Shown: positions 1-10,341 of the stretch, piece after piece
Layout of the letters: each line of letters opens with the position of its first letter
Numbering within the stretch: position 1 is the first letter of the stretch
Assembly (NCBI GenBank): GCA_911728435.2
Contig: OU452201.1
Coordinates: forward strand, 27,404,001 to 27,468,000
Direction of reading: 5' to 3'
DNA length: 64,000 nt
Origin: Apoderus coryli
Lineage: Eukaryota > Arthropoda > Insecta > Coleoptera > Attelabidae
Notes under the pieces: model-generated
The model's database searches: none
What the model saw: only the letters and a program-made list of their open reading frames with translations
What the model was told of the DNA's origin: nothing
Translations under genes and position numbers: made by a program

Positions 1-622
1 AAGCACCCTTCCGAGACTGGGAGAAGACGGTTGGACAAAATTCTTGCAAGAACCTTTCCGGCGATGGAAAACGCTGACGCTTTCATGAAACAGGCACACT
101 AAAACGAACTGAAGTAGCAGGAAGGCGAAAGACACCAAGAACGGTGGAGCTTCAAGAGGATGTGCTGAACATGGTTGAAGAAAATCTAGGTACTTCTACT
201 CGCAAAGTTGCTGAGGTTTTGAATGTAAGTAATAGTACTGTTTGACACATTCTTAAGGACAATTTGTTATATTCATACCACATCCAATGCGTTTAAGCTG
301 CTGCTTTTTCTCCACGTATGGCAAGGGCTTTTGCACAAAATTGTTGAAATTCCTCAACTATTGATGATTGATGTTGATTTTGTTTACTTATGAAGCGAGT
401 TATTTAAGAAATGCATTAGGGAATTTTCATAATAACCATCTCCATCATCCGCATGCGATAGTTGAAGATAATTTTCAACAGCAGTTATCGTTGAACGTTT
501 GGATTGTAATTGTGGGTGACTGCTTAATTGGACCCGTGTTTTTACCAGGAAGACTTACCGAAGAGGTATATCGCGACTTTCTGGAACACGTACCATTGGC
601 AATAAGAAATGCAATTGATTAG
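1..622 (+). pseudogene. DD41D-type Tc1/mariner transposase remnant
   Basis: This is the broken N-terminal and central part of a Tc1/mariner-superfamily transposase. From about base 75 one frame reads RFHETGTLKR, then a helix-turn-helix region (STRKVAEVLNVSNSTV) that ends at an in-frame TGA near 244. A second open stretch from 368 carries FTYEA, where a functional copy has the first catalytic Asp in a TDEA motif, then LNVW, GDCLIGP and FLPGRL, the block that precedes the second catalytic Asp in these enzymes. The protein stops after VPLAIRN, so the last two catalytic Asp residues are missing. At least one nonsense codon and one frameshift separate the two halves. The arrangement matches the better preserved elements at 28.8-30.7 kb and 53.8-56.0 kb. 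The element runs off the left edge, and its right side ends where the inverted-repeat element at 638 begins. Confidence 0.75.
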
Positions 623-637
623 TGTTAATTATATTTC

Positions 638-1060
638 AAACGAAATAAATTATCCATCATCAAAGTGGAGTGTCAGTTTCAAATAAAAGAAAACAAACAA
701 AAACTTCCAAAGTCAACTCCACAAAATCTTTAATTCAGTTATAAAAAAAGGAACACGAACTTTCGTGTAATGTAATGTCATAGTCATATTCATATTCATG
801 TTTGATGTTTTTTTGTACACGGATGTTTTTGTAAGAATGGTAAGTTTTTTACCTTAGAACTTATGTATAGTTTTGTAGCCCGTTGTACGTTTTATTTATT
901 TATTTATTTAATTTTTTTTCTCTTATGCGTTCGTTTTTATCTTTATTGTAGGACTGATGATGGCTTGTTGAGCCGAAACTAGTTTCCTTTTTTTATAACT
1001 GAATTAAAGATTTTGTGGAGTTGACTTTGGAAGTTTTTGTTTGTTTTCTTTTATTTAATT
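638..1060. repeat. Inverted-repeat MITE, copy 1
   Basis: The segments at 683-754 and 985-1057 are near-perfect inverted copies of each other, about 72 bp each, around a 230-bp centre. The same sequence, including the outer block from 638, recurs at 5222-5650 and resumes at 10901. It has no coding capacity, so it is a MITE-like or fold-back non-autonomous element. The plus-strand hairpin motif at 954-980 lies just inside the right arm. Confidence 0.75.
954..980 (+). other. CTGATGA-hairpin-GAAAC motif (hammerhead-like), MITE copy 1
   Basis: CTGATGA (954-960) is followed by one unpaired T, a GGCT/AGCC stem with a 5-nt loop, and GAAAC (975-979). The order resembles the conserved core of a hammerhead ribozyme, but the spare nucleotide before the stem is not canonical and no cleavage-site helix is clear. 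Ribozyme activity is a guess. Confidence 0.3.
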
Positions 1061-1129
1061 ATATTTATTTATTTTTATCTTGCTTGGAAATGTTATTTTT
1101 TGTAGTTGTATTAGTTGCAAATATGATTT

Positions 1130-1350
1130 AAATTTTTATCTCGCAAATATAAAAAATATTAAAAAATACAATAAATAAAAAAGTTGTAGTTTTAATTGAT
1201 TTATCTCAAGACAATTTTGAAATTAAATGACAGTGAGTGGCGTATATGCTTTTGTCAATAATTTGTATAAAGTTGTCCACCTAACGCCACCGGACTTAAT
1301 AATTTTGATCTAGTTAGTGCCATATAAGCTCCCTATTTCTGGCAACAACT
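1130..1350. repeat. Dispersed repeat B, copy 1
   Basis: This stretch, including GACAGTGAGTGGCGTATAT and the run ending in CATATAAGCTCCCTATTTC, is repeated with scattered differences at about 19290-19510. There is no ORF. The element type is unknown. Confidence 0.6.
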
Positions 1351-2142
1351 TTAACACGTTGTATGTAAAACAATGCTTTTACGGAACTATGTTTATGGCA
1401 ACTGTTTTTCATAAAATGGTTTGGCAAATCACCCCCTTAAATATTACCGCATTTTTTTGAAACAACTGTCATGTTGGTACGATTTGACATTATTTTCAAT
1501 GCCCTAATGACATAATATATTACCGCACTAGTACGTTTTTTAATACATTAACGCACAAGTGCAGTAATGAGAATGTTGTTTGCCTATGTTGCACCTATGT
1601 GTCACAAAATATGGTCACCGGTACCTTGTGTCCAATATTACGTTGAATTGAAATATTTTTTGATAAGATTTTATAATACAAACCCGCACGTGCTAGCCTA
1701 TAGTTCAAATTAAATATTTCTTACATTAATAAGTTGTCCATAACCAATGGGCCATGACAAATTGTAGTACACATCAGTTGGCCATGTTTTTGTTACGATG
1801 GTTCTGTCACCATGTCTGAACAACTGCAAACAAAAAACATAGTTACTTATACGGCAATATTGCCTTCTCTAGAGAGCTTAGCAAGTATTCCATAAAACCA
1901 TTTGATTAAAAAAACTCGCTTGTCTTTTCCTAGCCCTTACACATTTCCCCCTTAAGAATAACTCGTCCCATGAGAAACTTGTGCACAAGCAGCTCAAGGG
2001 CCCTTGAAGATCATGAGTGCAAAACAGAGCTAATATATTATGCGGAATCCTTTATTTTGCGATCCCAGATATTCTACGTGTGGAATCTTCCTCTACTACC
2101 AGTATTCTCATCAACCAACGCATGAAATTCACGTGTTTGGAG
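1351..2142. other. Intergenic, nothing recognised
   Basis: AT-rich sequence on both strands with stops in every frame. No repeat partner or coding signature was seen in this window. Confidence 0.5.
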
Positions 2143-2460
2143 TCATTTGTTCTCACGATAAATTACTTCGCCTAACTTAGCCTTAAAATATTTTCCAAGC
2201 ATTTTTTCAGAGCTTCTTCCGCGCCAATGATTAAAAAATGTCTCATATGATGCGAATCTGAATTTGCTTACTTCGACGATAATTTCCAAAGGCTCCGCAG
2301 ATTTACGCATAAAACCTTCTTTTTGGCAGCCAAATACGTTATCGGGTTCCTGCTCTCTTTGACCAGTGCACAGTGGGACAAATAACACCAATATGGCATA
2401 AGATAAATGTGCAATTATTGATCTTATATTTTGTGGTTTTTTAGTAGTAGTAGCAAACAC
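2143..2460 (-). CDS. Hypothetical 105-residue ORF with hydrophobic N-terminal segment
   Basis: An open frame from ATG at 2460 down to 2143. Residues about 14-32 (IIAHLSYAILVLFVPLCTG) form a hydrophobic stretch that could be a signal peptide or membrane anchor. The rest is mixed charge with two Cys (one in VFGCQKEG). I recognise no family. It lies alone between repeats with no visible splice partner or polyadenylation signal, and its length is within what chance allows in 64 kb, so it may not be a gene. Confidence 0.2.
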   Translation of the reverse strand: MFATTTKKPQNIRSIIAHLSYAILVLFVPLCTGQREQEPDNVFGCQKEGFMRKSAEPLEIIVEVSKFRFASYETFFNHWRGRSSEKMLGKYFKAKLGEVIYRENK

Positions 2461-2544
2461 TTATATCCACCTTGACCATTTGTCCATTGCAGTAAGGCAT
2501 TAAGAAGCAAGGAGTTGTTTTTTTAAAATTTAATGCCTATTATA

Positions 2545-4621
2545 CACCCATGGACAAAAATATCGAATATTTTGATAATTAAGTTCAATGTCAATATTCC
2601 TAATTTTATCGAATATTTTGATAGTTAAGTTCCATGTAAATATTCCTAATTTTATCGAATATTTTGATAGTTAAGTTCAATGTAAATATTCCTAATTTTC
2701 TCGCATATTTTGATAATTAAGTTCAATGTAAATATTCCTAATTTTATCGAGTATTTTGACAATTAAGTTCAATGTAAATATTCCTAATTTTATCGAATAT
2801 TTTGATAATTAAGTTAATGTAAATGTTCCTAATTTTATCGAATATTTTGATAATTAAGTTCGATGTAAATATTCCTAATTTTATCGAATATTTTGACAGT
2901 TAAGTTCAATGTAAATATTCCTAATTTTATCGAATATATTGATAATTAAGTTCAATGTAAATATTCCTAATTTTATCGCATATTTTGATAGTGAAGTTCA
3001 ATGTAAATATTCCTAATTTTATCGAATATTTTGATAGTTAAGTTCCATGTAAATATTCCTAATTTTATCGAATATTTTGATAGTTAAGTTCAATGTAAAT
3101 ATTCCTAATTTTCTCGCATATTTTGATAATTAAGTTCAATGTAAATATTCCTAATTTTATCGAATATTTTGACAATTAAGTTCAATGTAAATATTCCTAA
3201 TTTTATCGAATATTTTGATAATTAAGTTAATGTAAATGTTCCTAATTTTATCGAATATTTTGATAATTAAGTTCGATGTAAATATTCCTAATTTTATCGA
3301 ATATTTTGACAGTTAAGTTCAATGTAAATATTCCTAATTTTATCGAATATATTGATAATTAAGTTCAATGTAAATATTCCTAATTTTATCGCATATTTTC
3401 ATAGTTAAGTTCAATGTAAATATTCCTAATTTTATCGATATTTTGATAGTTAAGTTCCATGTAAATATTCCTAATTTTATCGAATATTTTGATAGTTAAG
3501 TTCAATGTAAATATTCCTAATTTTCTCGCATATTTTGATAATTAAGTTCAATGTAAATATTCCTAATTTTATCGAATATTTTGACAATTAAGTTCAATGT
3601 AAATATTCCTAATTTTATCGAATATTTTGATAATTAAGTTAATGTAAATGTTCCTAATTTTATCGAATATTTTGATAATTAAGTTCGATGTAAATATTCC
3701 TAATTTTATCGAATATTTTGACAGTTAAGTTCAATGTAAATATTCCTAATTTTATCGAATATATTGATAATTAAGTTCAATGTAAATATTCCTAATTTTA
3801 TCGCATATTTTGACAATTAAGTTCAATGTAAATATTCCTAATTTTATCGAATATTTTGATAATTAAGTTCAATGCAAATGTTCCTAATTTCATCGAATAT
3901 TTTGATAATTAAGTTCAGTGTAAATATTCCTAATTTTATTGAATATTTTGATAGCTGAGTTCATTCTAAATAATCCTTAATTTTATCGAATATTTTGATA
4001 GTTAAGTTCAATGTGATTATTGCCAATTTTATCAATTATTCCTAATTTTATTCATATTTTGAGAGTTAAGTTAAATCCAAATGTTCCTAATTTTATCGAA
4101 TATTTTGATAGTTACGTCCAATGTAAATATTCCCATTTTTATAGAATATTTTTATATTTAAGTTCAATGTAAATATTCCTAATTTTATAGAATATTTTGA
4201 GAATTAAGTTCAATCTAAATATTCCTAATTTTATCGAACAGTTTGATAGTTAAGGTCAATGTGAATATTCCTAATTTCATTGAATATTTTGATAATTAAG
4301 TTCAATGTGATTATTGCCAATTTTATCTAATATTTTGATAGTTAAGTTCAATGTAAATATTCCTAATTTTATCGAATATTTTGATATTTAAGTTCAATGT
4401 AAATATTATTAATTTTATTGAATATTTTGATAGCTGAGTTCATTGTAAATATTCCTTAATTTTATCGAATATTTTGATACTTAGTTGTTCAATGGAAATA
4501 TTCCTAATTGTCACATTTAGCATTCCTTTTTGTTTTCACAATGTTCCTTTCATAAAACTGTTTTCCTAATATACAAAATGTTTTTACATTTTGGAATATT
4601 CGATATTTTTTTCCATGAGTG
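2545..4621. mobile_element. TA-flanked inverted-terminal element filled with satellite repeats
   Basis: The left end (2545-2571) and the reverse complement of the right end (4595-4621) share 25 of 27 bases, starting CACCCATGGA and CACTCATGGA. Each end is flanked by TA (2543-2544 and 4622-4623), the target duplication of Tc1/mariner-type transposons. There is no transposase. The interior is a 46-bp tandem array whose monomer contains the same TATCGAATATT that closes the terminal repeat, so the array probably grew out of the element's own end. Confidence 0.75.
2559..4510. repeat. 46-bp satellite array with about 413-bp higher-order repeat
   Basis: About 42 tandem copies of a 46-bp monomer with core TATCGAATATTTTGATA and spacer AGTTCAATGTAAATATTCC. 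Monomer variants recur in the same order: the AGTTCCATGT variant starts at 2628, 3041 and 3453; CTCGCATATT at 2700, 3113 and 3524; and the AAGTTAATGTAAATG variant near 2814, 3227 and 3638. The spacing of 411-414 bp equals nine monomers, so three higher-order units are present. From about 3860 to 4510 the monomers are more divergent and no longer ordered. Confidence 0.9.
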
Positions 4622-4757
4622 TACTTATATTATTTACATGTTTATAATTAAAATTTAATATTCAAACATCTAGAAATCAAACACGTCTGCTCCACAAAAT
4701 ATTTAAAATAAATGTTCGAATTTAGAACATAGTAAAATTGAACAATTAGCCATACCT

Positions 4758-4780
4758 GTTTCGGAATATTCTATCATCAG
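4758..4780 (-). other. CTGATGA-hairpin-GAAAC motif, minus strand
   Basis: On the minus strand CTGATGA (4774-4780) is followed by TA, a GAAT/ATTC self-complementary block, C and GAAAC (4758-4762). The architecture is the same as at 954 but in otherwise unrelated sequence just right of the satellite element. Confidence 0.3.
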
Positions 4781-4789
4781 TGGCTTTAC

Positions 4790-5221
4790 AAATAATAGTG
4801 AAATCAAACATGTATACATCTACAAACTGTAAAGGATAAAATTATCAAAAGCAGGATAGTTATTTGAAGAGGTGTCTTTGTGCAATAGTTTAAATAAATG
4901 AAAGTTAAAATTTGATCAGACAACGTAAAACTTTCTTCTTAAATATTATATCAAATTAAATGAAATATATATATATTTTTTGAGAAGAAAAAGAGGCTGT
5001 TTAACGACCTCGTATAATATATTCAATACCAAACGAAATGTGCGTATATATTTTAAAATTTCAACCTAGAATTTATTGGGAAATGACGCATAATATATGA
5101 AGCATGTTTTTAGAAACTAAAAAAAAACAAAGTTACGTTTGGATTACGAAAATTCTGTCTGCTAGTGTCACATGAAACGTTGCCAATACATAAGAAAGAT
5201 GGTCAACATTGTAAGTATTAT
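4790..5221. other. Intergenic, nothing recognised
   Basis: AT-rich, no open frame of note, no clear repeat partner in the window. Confidence 0.4.
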
Positions 5222-5650
5222 AAAACGAAATAAATTATCCATCAGCAAAGTGGAGTGTCAGTTTCAAATAAAAGAAAACAAACAAAATCTTTCAAAGTCA
5301 ATTCCACAAAATCTTTAATTTAATTATGAAAAAGGAAACTAGTTTCGGCTCAACAAGTCATCATAAGTCCATTTTTACAAAAACATCTGTGTACAGAAAA
5401 AATATCAATACACGAAAAATAACTAACGAAACTATCCTGCTGTGCTGAGTAAATAAAATTCAGAATTTTAATTCACCTGCTTAGATGCAAAAAAAAAATG
5501 GAATCTAGGCTTAGATGAATTAAAATTCACCACAACACAGGATTATAGTTTGATATTTTTTCTGTACACAGATGATTGGTTTTTGTGTTGAGCCGAAACT
5601 AGTTTCCTTTTTCATAATTAAATTAAATATTTTGTGGAGTTGACTTTGCA

Positions 5651-6206
5651 TGTTCGAAGGGTGATTAGTTTTACCCTTCGAAGATTACTTTGCTCTCGCT
5701 TGGGTGGCTGAGAGCAGCGGTAATAGTTAAGCAACACTGTTAGGAAGAGCAGTCTCACTCCCCTACTTGGCATAAAGGTTACTTGTGCAACAGTGTTGGT
5801 TTGTTAGTTAGGAACCACTGTTAGGAAGAGCAGTCTCACTCCCCTACTAGGCATAAAGGTGACTTGTGCAACAGTGGTGGTTTTAATTGAGAAACAATGT
5901 TTGATTGAATCTGATTTTATTAAAAATTAATCGACTATTTATATACAAAATAATGCTGAAAACAGCTAAAATTGTTACTAATTTAATTTACATTATTATG
6001 TACAAATATTCAATATAAATTATTAAAAATGCAACCTAAGGGAAAAGTGTAAGTAAAAATATGGAACGTTTAAAAAATGCTTTTAAGTAAAAATTGCAAA
6101 CTATTAGCAAGAATTGTGAATATTTAGTCATAGGCGTCGTGGTATAATTTTTAGCTAATAATAAAAAAATATTATTTATTTTAAATATAATGTCTAGGAT
6201 TAGACA
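5651..6206 (-). repeat. BEL 3' LTR
   Basis: 556 bp, reading TGTCTAATCC...TTCGAACA on the minus strand. It contains an internal direct duplication of about 80 bp, each half with CACTGTTAGGAAGAGCAGTC, at about 5730-5800 and 5815-5880. The stop codon of the long ORF lies in its first bases (6200-6202). Confidence 0.9.
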
Positions 6207-9200
6207 TTCTGGCGTCTCTCCATTGCCGTGGAGTAGGTCTGCTCTGGTGGCTCCGTGTTGTTTCTAGTCTCCGTTTTTCGACTACTACTTCTTCCAAAGC
6301 GTCGTTCCAAAATTGATGATCTCAATGACTGAAGCTTACGTCGTCGTCGGTGTTTTCGAATATAGTGATATGTTGACCATATTGCAACAACTCCAATGAT
6401 AATTCCAAATGTTGTGAGACTGCTAGTAATGAATGTATGATGATGAAGTTTTTTCCATGATGTAGCATTGATTTCACTTTGAATTTTCTGTTGTTCCTCA
6501 AATAAGTTGTTGATGCTGTCAGATATTCCGTAAACTGGTTCCTTTGTTAGTATTGTTGTAGAGTGAATGCTGATCGTGCTATTTATATCTTTACGGACTG
6601 CTGTAAAATAACTAGTCACAATTGGAACTGTTATATATCTTCTTGGAGTCAGTATATTTTGTTTTGTTTTGATAATGCATTCTTCAGTGATCTGTAATAT
6701 ACCTGTTGCATTTATTGCAACATCTTCCCGCGTCCCATTACAGATAATGGCTATCGTTGATTTTGTTTCAATTGGAGCTACTTTGGACTTCGCATGTAGT
6801 GGTGTAATTATAATGTTGGTGTCAGTGATACATCGGCTATAAATAACTGCACCATAAGCCTTCTCAGATGCGTCACAAAAGCCGTGCAATTCTAATATAG
6901 CATTGGTAGTGTGAATCCATCTAGGAATTTTTAATTCTTCTATCGCTTTGATTTGGTCTTGAAATATTTTCCACCGAATATTTATTTCAATGTCAACTTC
7001 ATGATCCCATTCGAGTTTCTTGCACCATAGTTTTTGGATTAATAATTTGGTTTTGATGAATATTGGAGCTAACCACCCCATTGGGTCGAAAGATTTGGAT
7101 ATTTCTGAGAGAATAAATCTTTTAGTTAACAATGGAGTTTCAGATAAATGTACTTGAAATCTGAATGTATCGTCTGTTGGTGACCATAATATACCCAGTG
7201 ATTTATGTTCATGCGGTAGCTCAATTGCTGACTGATCTCTATATTCAGGAGGTAAGGATTCTAGTAAATTGTTATTGTTACTAGACCATTTTCGAAGATT
7301 GAATCCCCCGGATTTTAATAATGTTAGCAGTTGTTTTTGTAGTTGTAGTGCAGAAAATATGCTGTCTGCACCAGATAGGATATCGTCTACGTAAAAGTCT
7401 CTTAGAGTAATTTGACTGGCTTCTGGAAATCTTAATTCTTCCATTTTTGCTAGAGTTTGTAGTGTTTTGATCGCTAAGTAAGGTGCTGCTGCAGTACCAT
7501 ATGTTACAGTGGTAAGTTCGTATTCGTAGATAGGTTGTGAAGTGTCAAATCTCCAAAGGATTCTTTGAAAACGTTGATCTTCTTTGTTGATTTTTATTTG
7601 TCTGTACATTTTTTCTATATCTGCCGTAAATGCTATCTTGTATTTTCTCCATCTGATAAGTATTTCAGATAGATCTTGTTGAAGTTTCGGACCAGTGTAC
7701 ATAATGTCATTGAGACTGACATTATTTGATGTTTTACTTGAGGCGTCAAATACAACTCTTAATTTTGTTGTTGTACTGGATTCTCTATATACAGGTTGAT
7801 GAGGTATGTAATAGTTTCCTTGATTTACTTCTTTGCGGGGAACTTTTCTCATATGACCCAGTTCTAAATATTCTTTCATAAATGTATTATATTCTTCTTT
7901 TAGTGTTGGATTTTGTGCTAGCTTCTTTTCGAGATTAATGAGTCTCGCAGCAGCTCTTGGTTTAGAGTCTCCCAGACAAGCTTGATCTTTGAATGGAATT
8001 CTAACGGTGAAGCTACCATCGATGTCTCGCATAGTTGTTTTGTCGTAAAATTCTTGACAGGATTCGTCTTCATTGTTATAATATTGTGGTGAGCTGACTT
8101 CCTCTATTTTCCAAAATTTCGTGAGTTGTTTGTCTTCTTCCATACACGTGATCATACTGATGACCTGAATATTCCTTGGTTCTGCAGTGAAAGCCGAACC
8201 GGATATGATCCAGCCCAGCTGTGTGTTTTGTTTGAGAAGGCCGTCGTGCGTCTTTTTTATTCCATTTTGAATAAGCGTTCCATATTCTTTGGCACCGATA
8301 ATTGCATCTATGGGACCTGGCTTCATAAATGTGGGATCCGCTAGTAGCTCATTCTCTGGAAACTCGTTGTTATCGATGTATATTGGTTGGTTTGGCAACG
8401 ACTGTGTTAATTTTGATAATACTAGCATGTTCACCGGGCATGAGAACAGGCTTGGAAATCTTGGTTTGATTGTTACGTCTATTGTGGAGTTGCAAATTTT
8501 CGGGCTTCCATCCCCTACTCCGGAAACCTCTGCTTTGACGCGTTTTCTTGGAAGTCCTAGTCGTTGAGCTGCGTCTTCTGTAATTAAAGATGACTGTGAT
8601 CCTTGGTCGATGAGGACTCGTAACAGTTGCTTGTCGTTGAATGGCGTGGCAACAGTAACAAGTGCCGTGGCGAGGAGAACGGTGTTTTCTTCTCCTGATG
8701 AGTGGTTGGAACTGGTACCATTTCGTTGTTGCTGTGGTTGCGACTCTCTTGGTCTGGTATGAGTTGATGGATAACGTGTTGGTGGTCTTTTATTAGCTAA
8801 AGGATTTCTTTGCTGATTAACTGATCTTTCTTCGTGTAATAATGTATGATGTTGACGGCTACAGATGTGACACCTTAGCTGGCTAAAACATCTTTTACTC
8901 ACGTCATGCGTCATGCAGTTTGAACATAGACGTTTCTGACGGATGAAATGGTTTCGCTCTGATGTTGTTGTGTCTTTAAACTTTTGGCACTGGTAGATAG
9001 CGTGGTTTGGTTGATGGCAGTACCGACATGATGCGTTGTTTATGATTGTAGTTCCTTTCCTTATGCAGCAAATAGTTTCTAGAGACTGGAATCTCTTTTC
9101 AAGAAAGTTCATGAAGTCCTCGAGTTGCGGAACTTCGTGGGGGTCTATGAGACCTTGTTCGTATATTTTGTTAGTTTCAGAGTCCCATTTACGGCTGAGG

Positions 9201-10267
9201 ATGCGTATAATAATGGGACCCCAAGATTTTGTATTGATTCCTACGTTTGATATGGCTTGAATACATTCCATGGTGACATCGTGCATGTGTTTTATTTTTT
9301 CAGCGGATTCTTGTTGAATTGTTGGTAAGTCTAAAATTTTGTCAATGAGTTTTGAGACTAAGAGTCTCTGATTTTTATATCTCTTATTGAGAAGTTCCCA
9401 AGCAGCTTCGTAGTTTGCTTCTGTGGTGCTCAAGTGTTGTATTAATTTACTTGCTTCTCCACGAGTGTGAGTTTTCAAGAACTGCATTTTTTCAGCGTTG
9501 GTGTAATAATTGTTTTCGTGTACAACTCGTAAAAATATGTCGTGGAACGTAGACCAATTTTCATATCCTCCCGTAAACATTGGAATGGATATTTGTGGTA
9601 GTGTTGTTCTATTTACCCGGTTGGGCTCAGAAGTTGTTTCGGTCATTTCAGAAATTTTAATTTCCATTTGTTCCATAATATCTTCGTATTGGATTTGAAT
9701 TTGTTCTAAGTAGTCATTTTCGTAGTGGGTAGTATCGTGGATTGATATGTCTTCGTAAAGGTCCTGGATAGCATCCCATTGTTTCTGGATTTTGTGCAAT
9801 TGGGATTCGTAGCGATTCTTGGTTTTGGATTGCAACAGGTCTTGGCTGATCTGTTCCATAGTATTGGTAAGATTGCGTAACTTGAAGTTTAGTTTCTTGA
9901 TTCGTAATTGTTGGTTGTCGTTGGCGTCCTTAGATTTTTCATCGTCGGACGTAGTACCCTCCAAAGTTTGGGCTTTAGGGCATTCGTTGAGGTATCGTAT
10001 TGCTTCTTCGTACTTGGCTTTAATTTGTTGATAATAGTTTTTCGTATGGTATGGATGGTTTGGAACATCCAGTATTCGTATTTTTTGGTTGATTTTTTGG
10101 ACGGCTTTCCAAATTTCTTCTATTTGTTGTAGGCGGTCGGCGATGTAAGTTTCAGGTTTTTGTTTAACTGAGTCCTTTTTGGCGTTGGTGAGGAGTTGAA
10201 GAATCTGTGTCCCATGCTCCTCTTGTAGCTTGGCTAGCTGGTTGAGTTCATCTGTCGTAATGGACAT
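6200..10267 (-). CDS. BEL/Pao polyprotein: gag, protease, RT, partial RNase H fused to envelope-like tail
   Basis: An uninterrupted 1,355-residue frame whose ATG is 75 nt inside the 5' LTR. Residues about 1-200 are coiled-coil rich. About 215-400 is the BEL gag-like domain (PMFTGGYENWSTF). Zinc-knuckle-like Cys/His clusters follow at about 410-485 (CRYCHQPNHAIYQC, CHICSRQHH). The retropepsin-like motif LIDQGSQSSLI is near 550. Reverse transcriptase lies at about 790-1000 with VVFDASSKT, FTADIEKMYRQI and the catalytic YVDD in YVDDILSGADS. RNase H begins at HGFCDASEKAYGAVIY, reaches SKVAPIETKST, and there switches abruptly, near base 6755, to unrelated sequence of about 185 residues. That tail has N-glycosylation sites, a membrane segment (FGIIIGVVAIWS) and a basic end, as in envelope-like ORFs of some BEL elements. 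Integrase is absent. The join keeps the frame. Confidence 0.9.
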   Translation of the reverse strand: MSITTDELNQLAKLQEEHGTQILQLLTNAKKDSVKQKPETYIADRLQQIEEIWKAVQKINQKIRILDVPNHPYHTKNYYQQIKAKYEEAIRYLNECPKAQTLEGTTSDDEKSKDANDNQQLRIKKLNFKLRNLTNTMEQISQDLLQSKTKNRYESQLHKIQKQWDAIQDLYEDISIHDTTHYENDYLEQIQIQYEDIMEQMEIKISEMTETTSEPNRVNRTTLPQISIPMFTGGYENWSTFHDIFLRVVHENNYYTNAEKMQFLKTHTRGEASKLIQHLSTTEANYEAAWELLNKRYKNQRLLVSKLIDKILDLPTIQQESAEKIKHMHDVTMECIQAISNVGINTKSWGPIIIRILSRKWDSETNKIYEQGLIDPHEVPQLEDFMNFLEKRFQSLETICCIRKGTTIINNASCRYCHQPNHAIYQCQKFKDTTTSERNHFIRQKRLCSNCMTHDVSKRCFSQLRCHICSRQHHTLLHEERSVNQQRNPLANKRPPTRYPSTHTRPRESQPQQQRNGTSSNHSSGEENTVLLATALVTVATPFNDKQLLRVLIDQGSQSSLITEDAAQRLGLPRKRVKAEVSGVGDGSPKICNSTIDVTIKPRFPSLFSCPVNMLVLSKLTQSLPNQPIYIDNNEFPENELLADPTFMKPGPIDAIIGAKEYGTLIQNGIKKTHDGLLKQNTQLGWIISGSAFTAEPRNIQVISMITCMEEDKQLTKFWKIEEVSSPQYYNNEDESCQEFYDKTTMRDIDGSFTVRIPFKDQACLGDSKPRAAARLINLEKKLAQNPTLKEEYNTFMKEYLELGHMRKVPRKEVNQGNYYIPHQPVYRESSTTTKLRVVFDASSKTSNNVSLNDIMYTGPKLQQDLSEILIRWRKYKIAFTADIEKMYRQIKINKEDQRFQRILWRFDTSQPIYEYELTTVTYGTAAAPYLAIKTLQTLAKMEELRFPEASQITLRDFYVDDILSGADSIFSALQLQKQLLTLLKSGGFNLRKWSSNNNNLLESLPPEYRDQSAIELPHEHKSLGILWSPTDDTFRFQVHLSETPLLTKRFILSEISKSFDPMGWLAPIFIKTKLLIQKLWCKKLEWDHEVDIEINIRWKIFQDQIKAIEELKIPRWIHTTNAILELHGFCDASEKAYGAVIYSRCITDTNIIITPLHAKSKVAPIETKSTIAIICNGTREDVAINATGILQITEECIIKTKQNILTPRRYITVPIVTSYFTAVRKDINSTISIHSTTILTKEPVYGISDSINNLFEEQQKIQSEINATSWKKLHHHTFITSSLTTFGIIIGVVAIWSTYHYIRKHRRRRKLQSLRSSILERRFGRSSSRKTETRNNTEPPEQTYSTAMERRQNV

Positions 10268-10341
10268 TTTGAGTGGATAGTTCGTAAATTCGACCGAAGT
10301 TTGTTGGTTGGTAGCACCTTGGACGCTGGTGGACCGAAGGC

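Noticed and set aside
954..980. Canonical hammerhead ribozyme
   Set aside because: An extra base sits between CTGATGA and stem II, and no convincing cleavage-site triplet with stems I and III was found. Kept only as a hammerhead-like motif.
2559..4510. CRISPR-like direct repeats
   Set aside because: The 46-bp units are contiguous and similar along their whole length with no unique spacers, in a eukaryotic context. It is a satellite.
6200..6755. Independent retroviral envelope gene
   Set aside because: The envelope-like tail has no start or signal peptide of its own. It is read as an in-frame extension of the BEL ORF after a deletion.
8126..10132. Plus-strand ORFs of 62-92 codons
   Set aside because: They are antisense shadows of the BEL polyprotein, with no independent motif.
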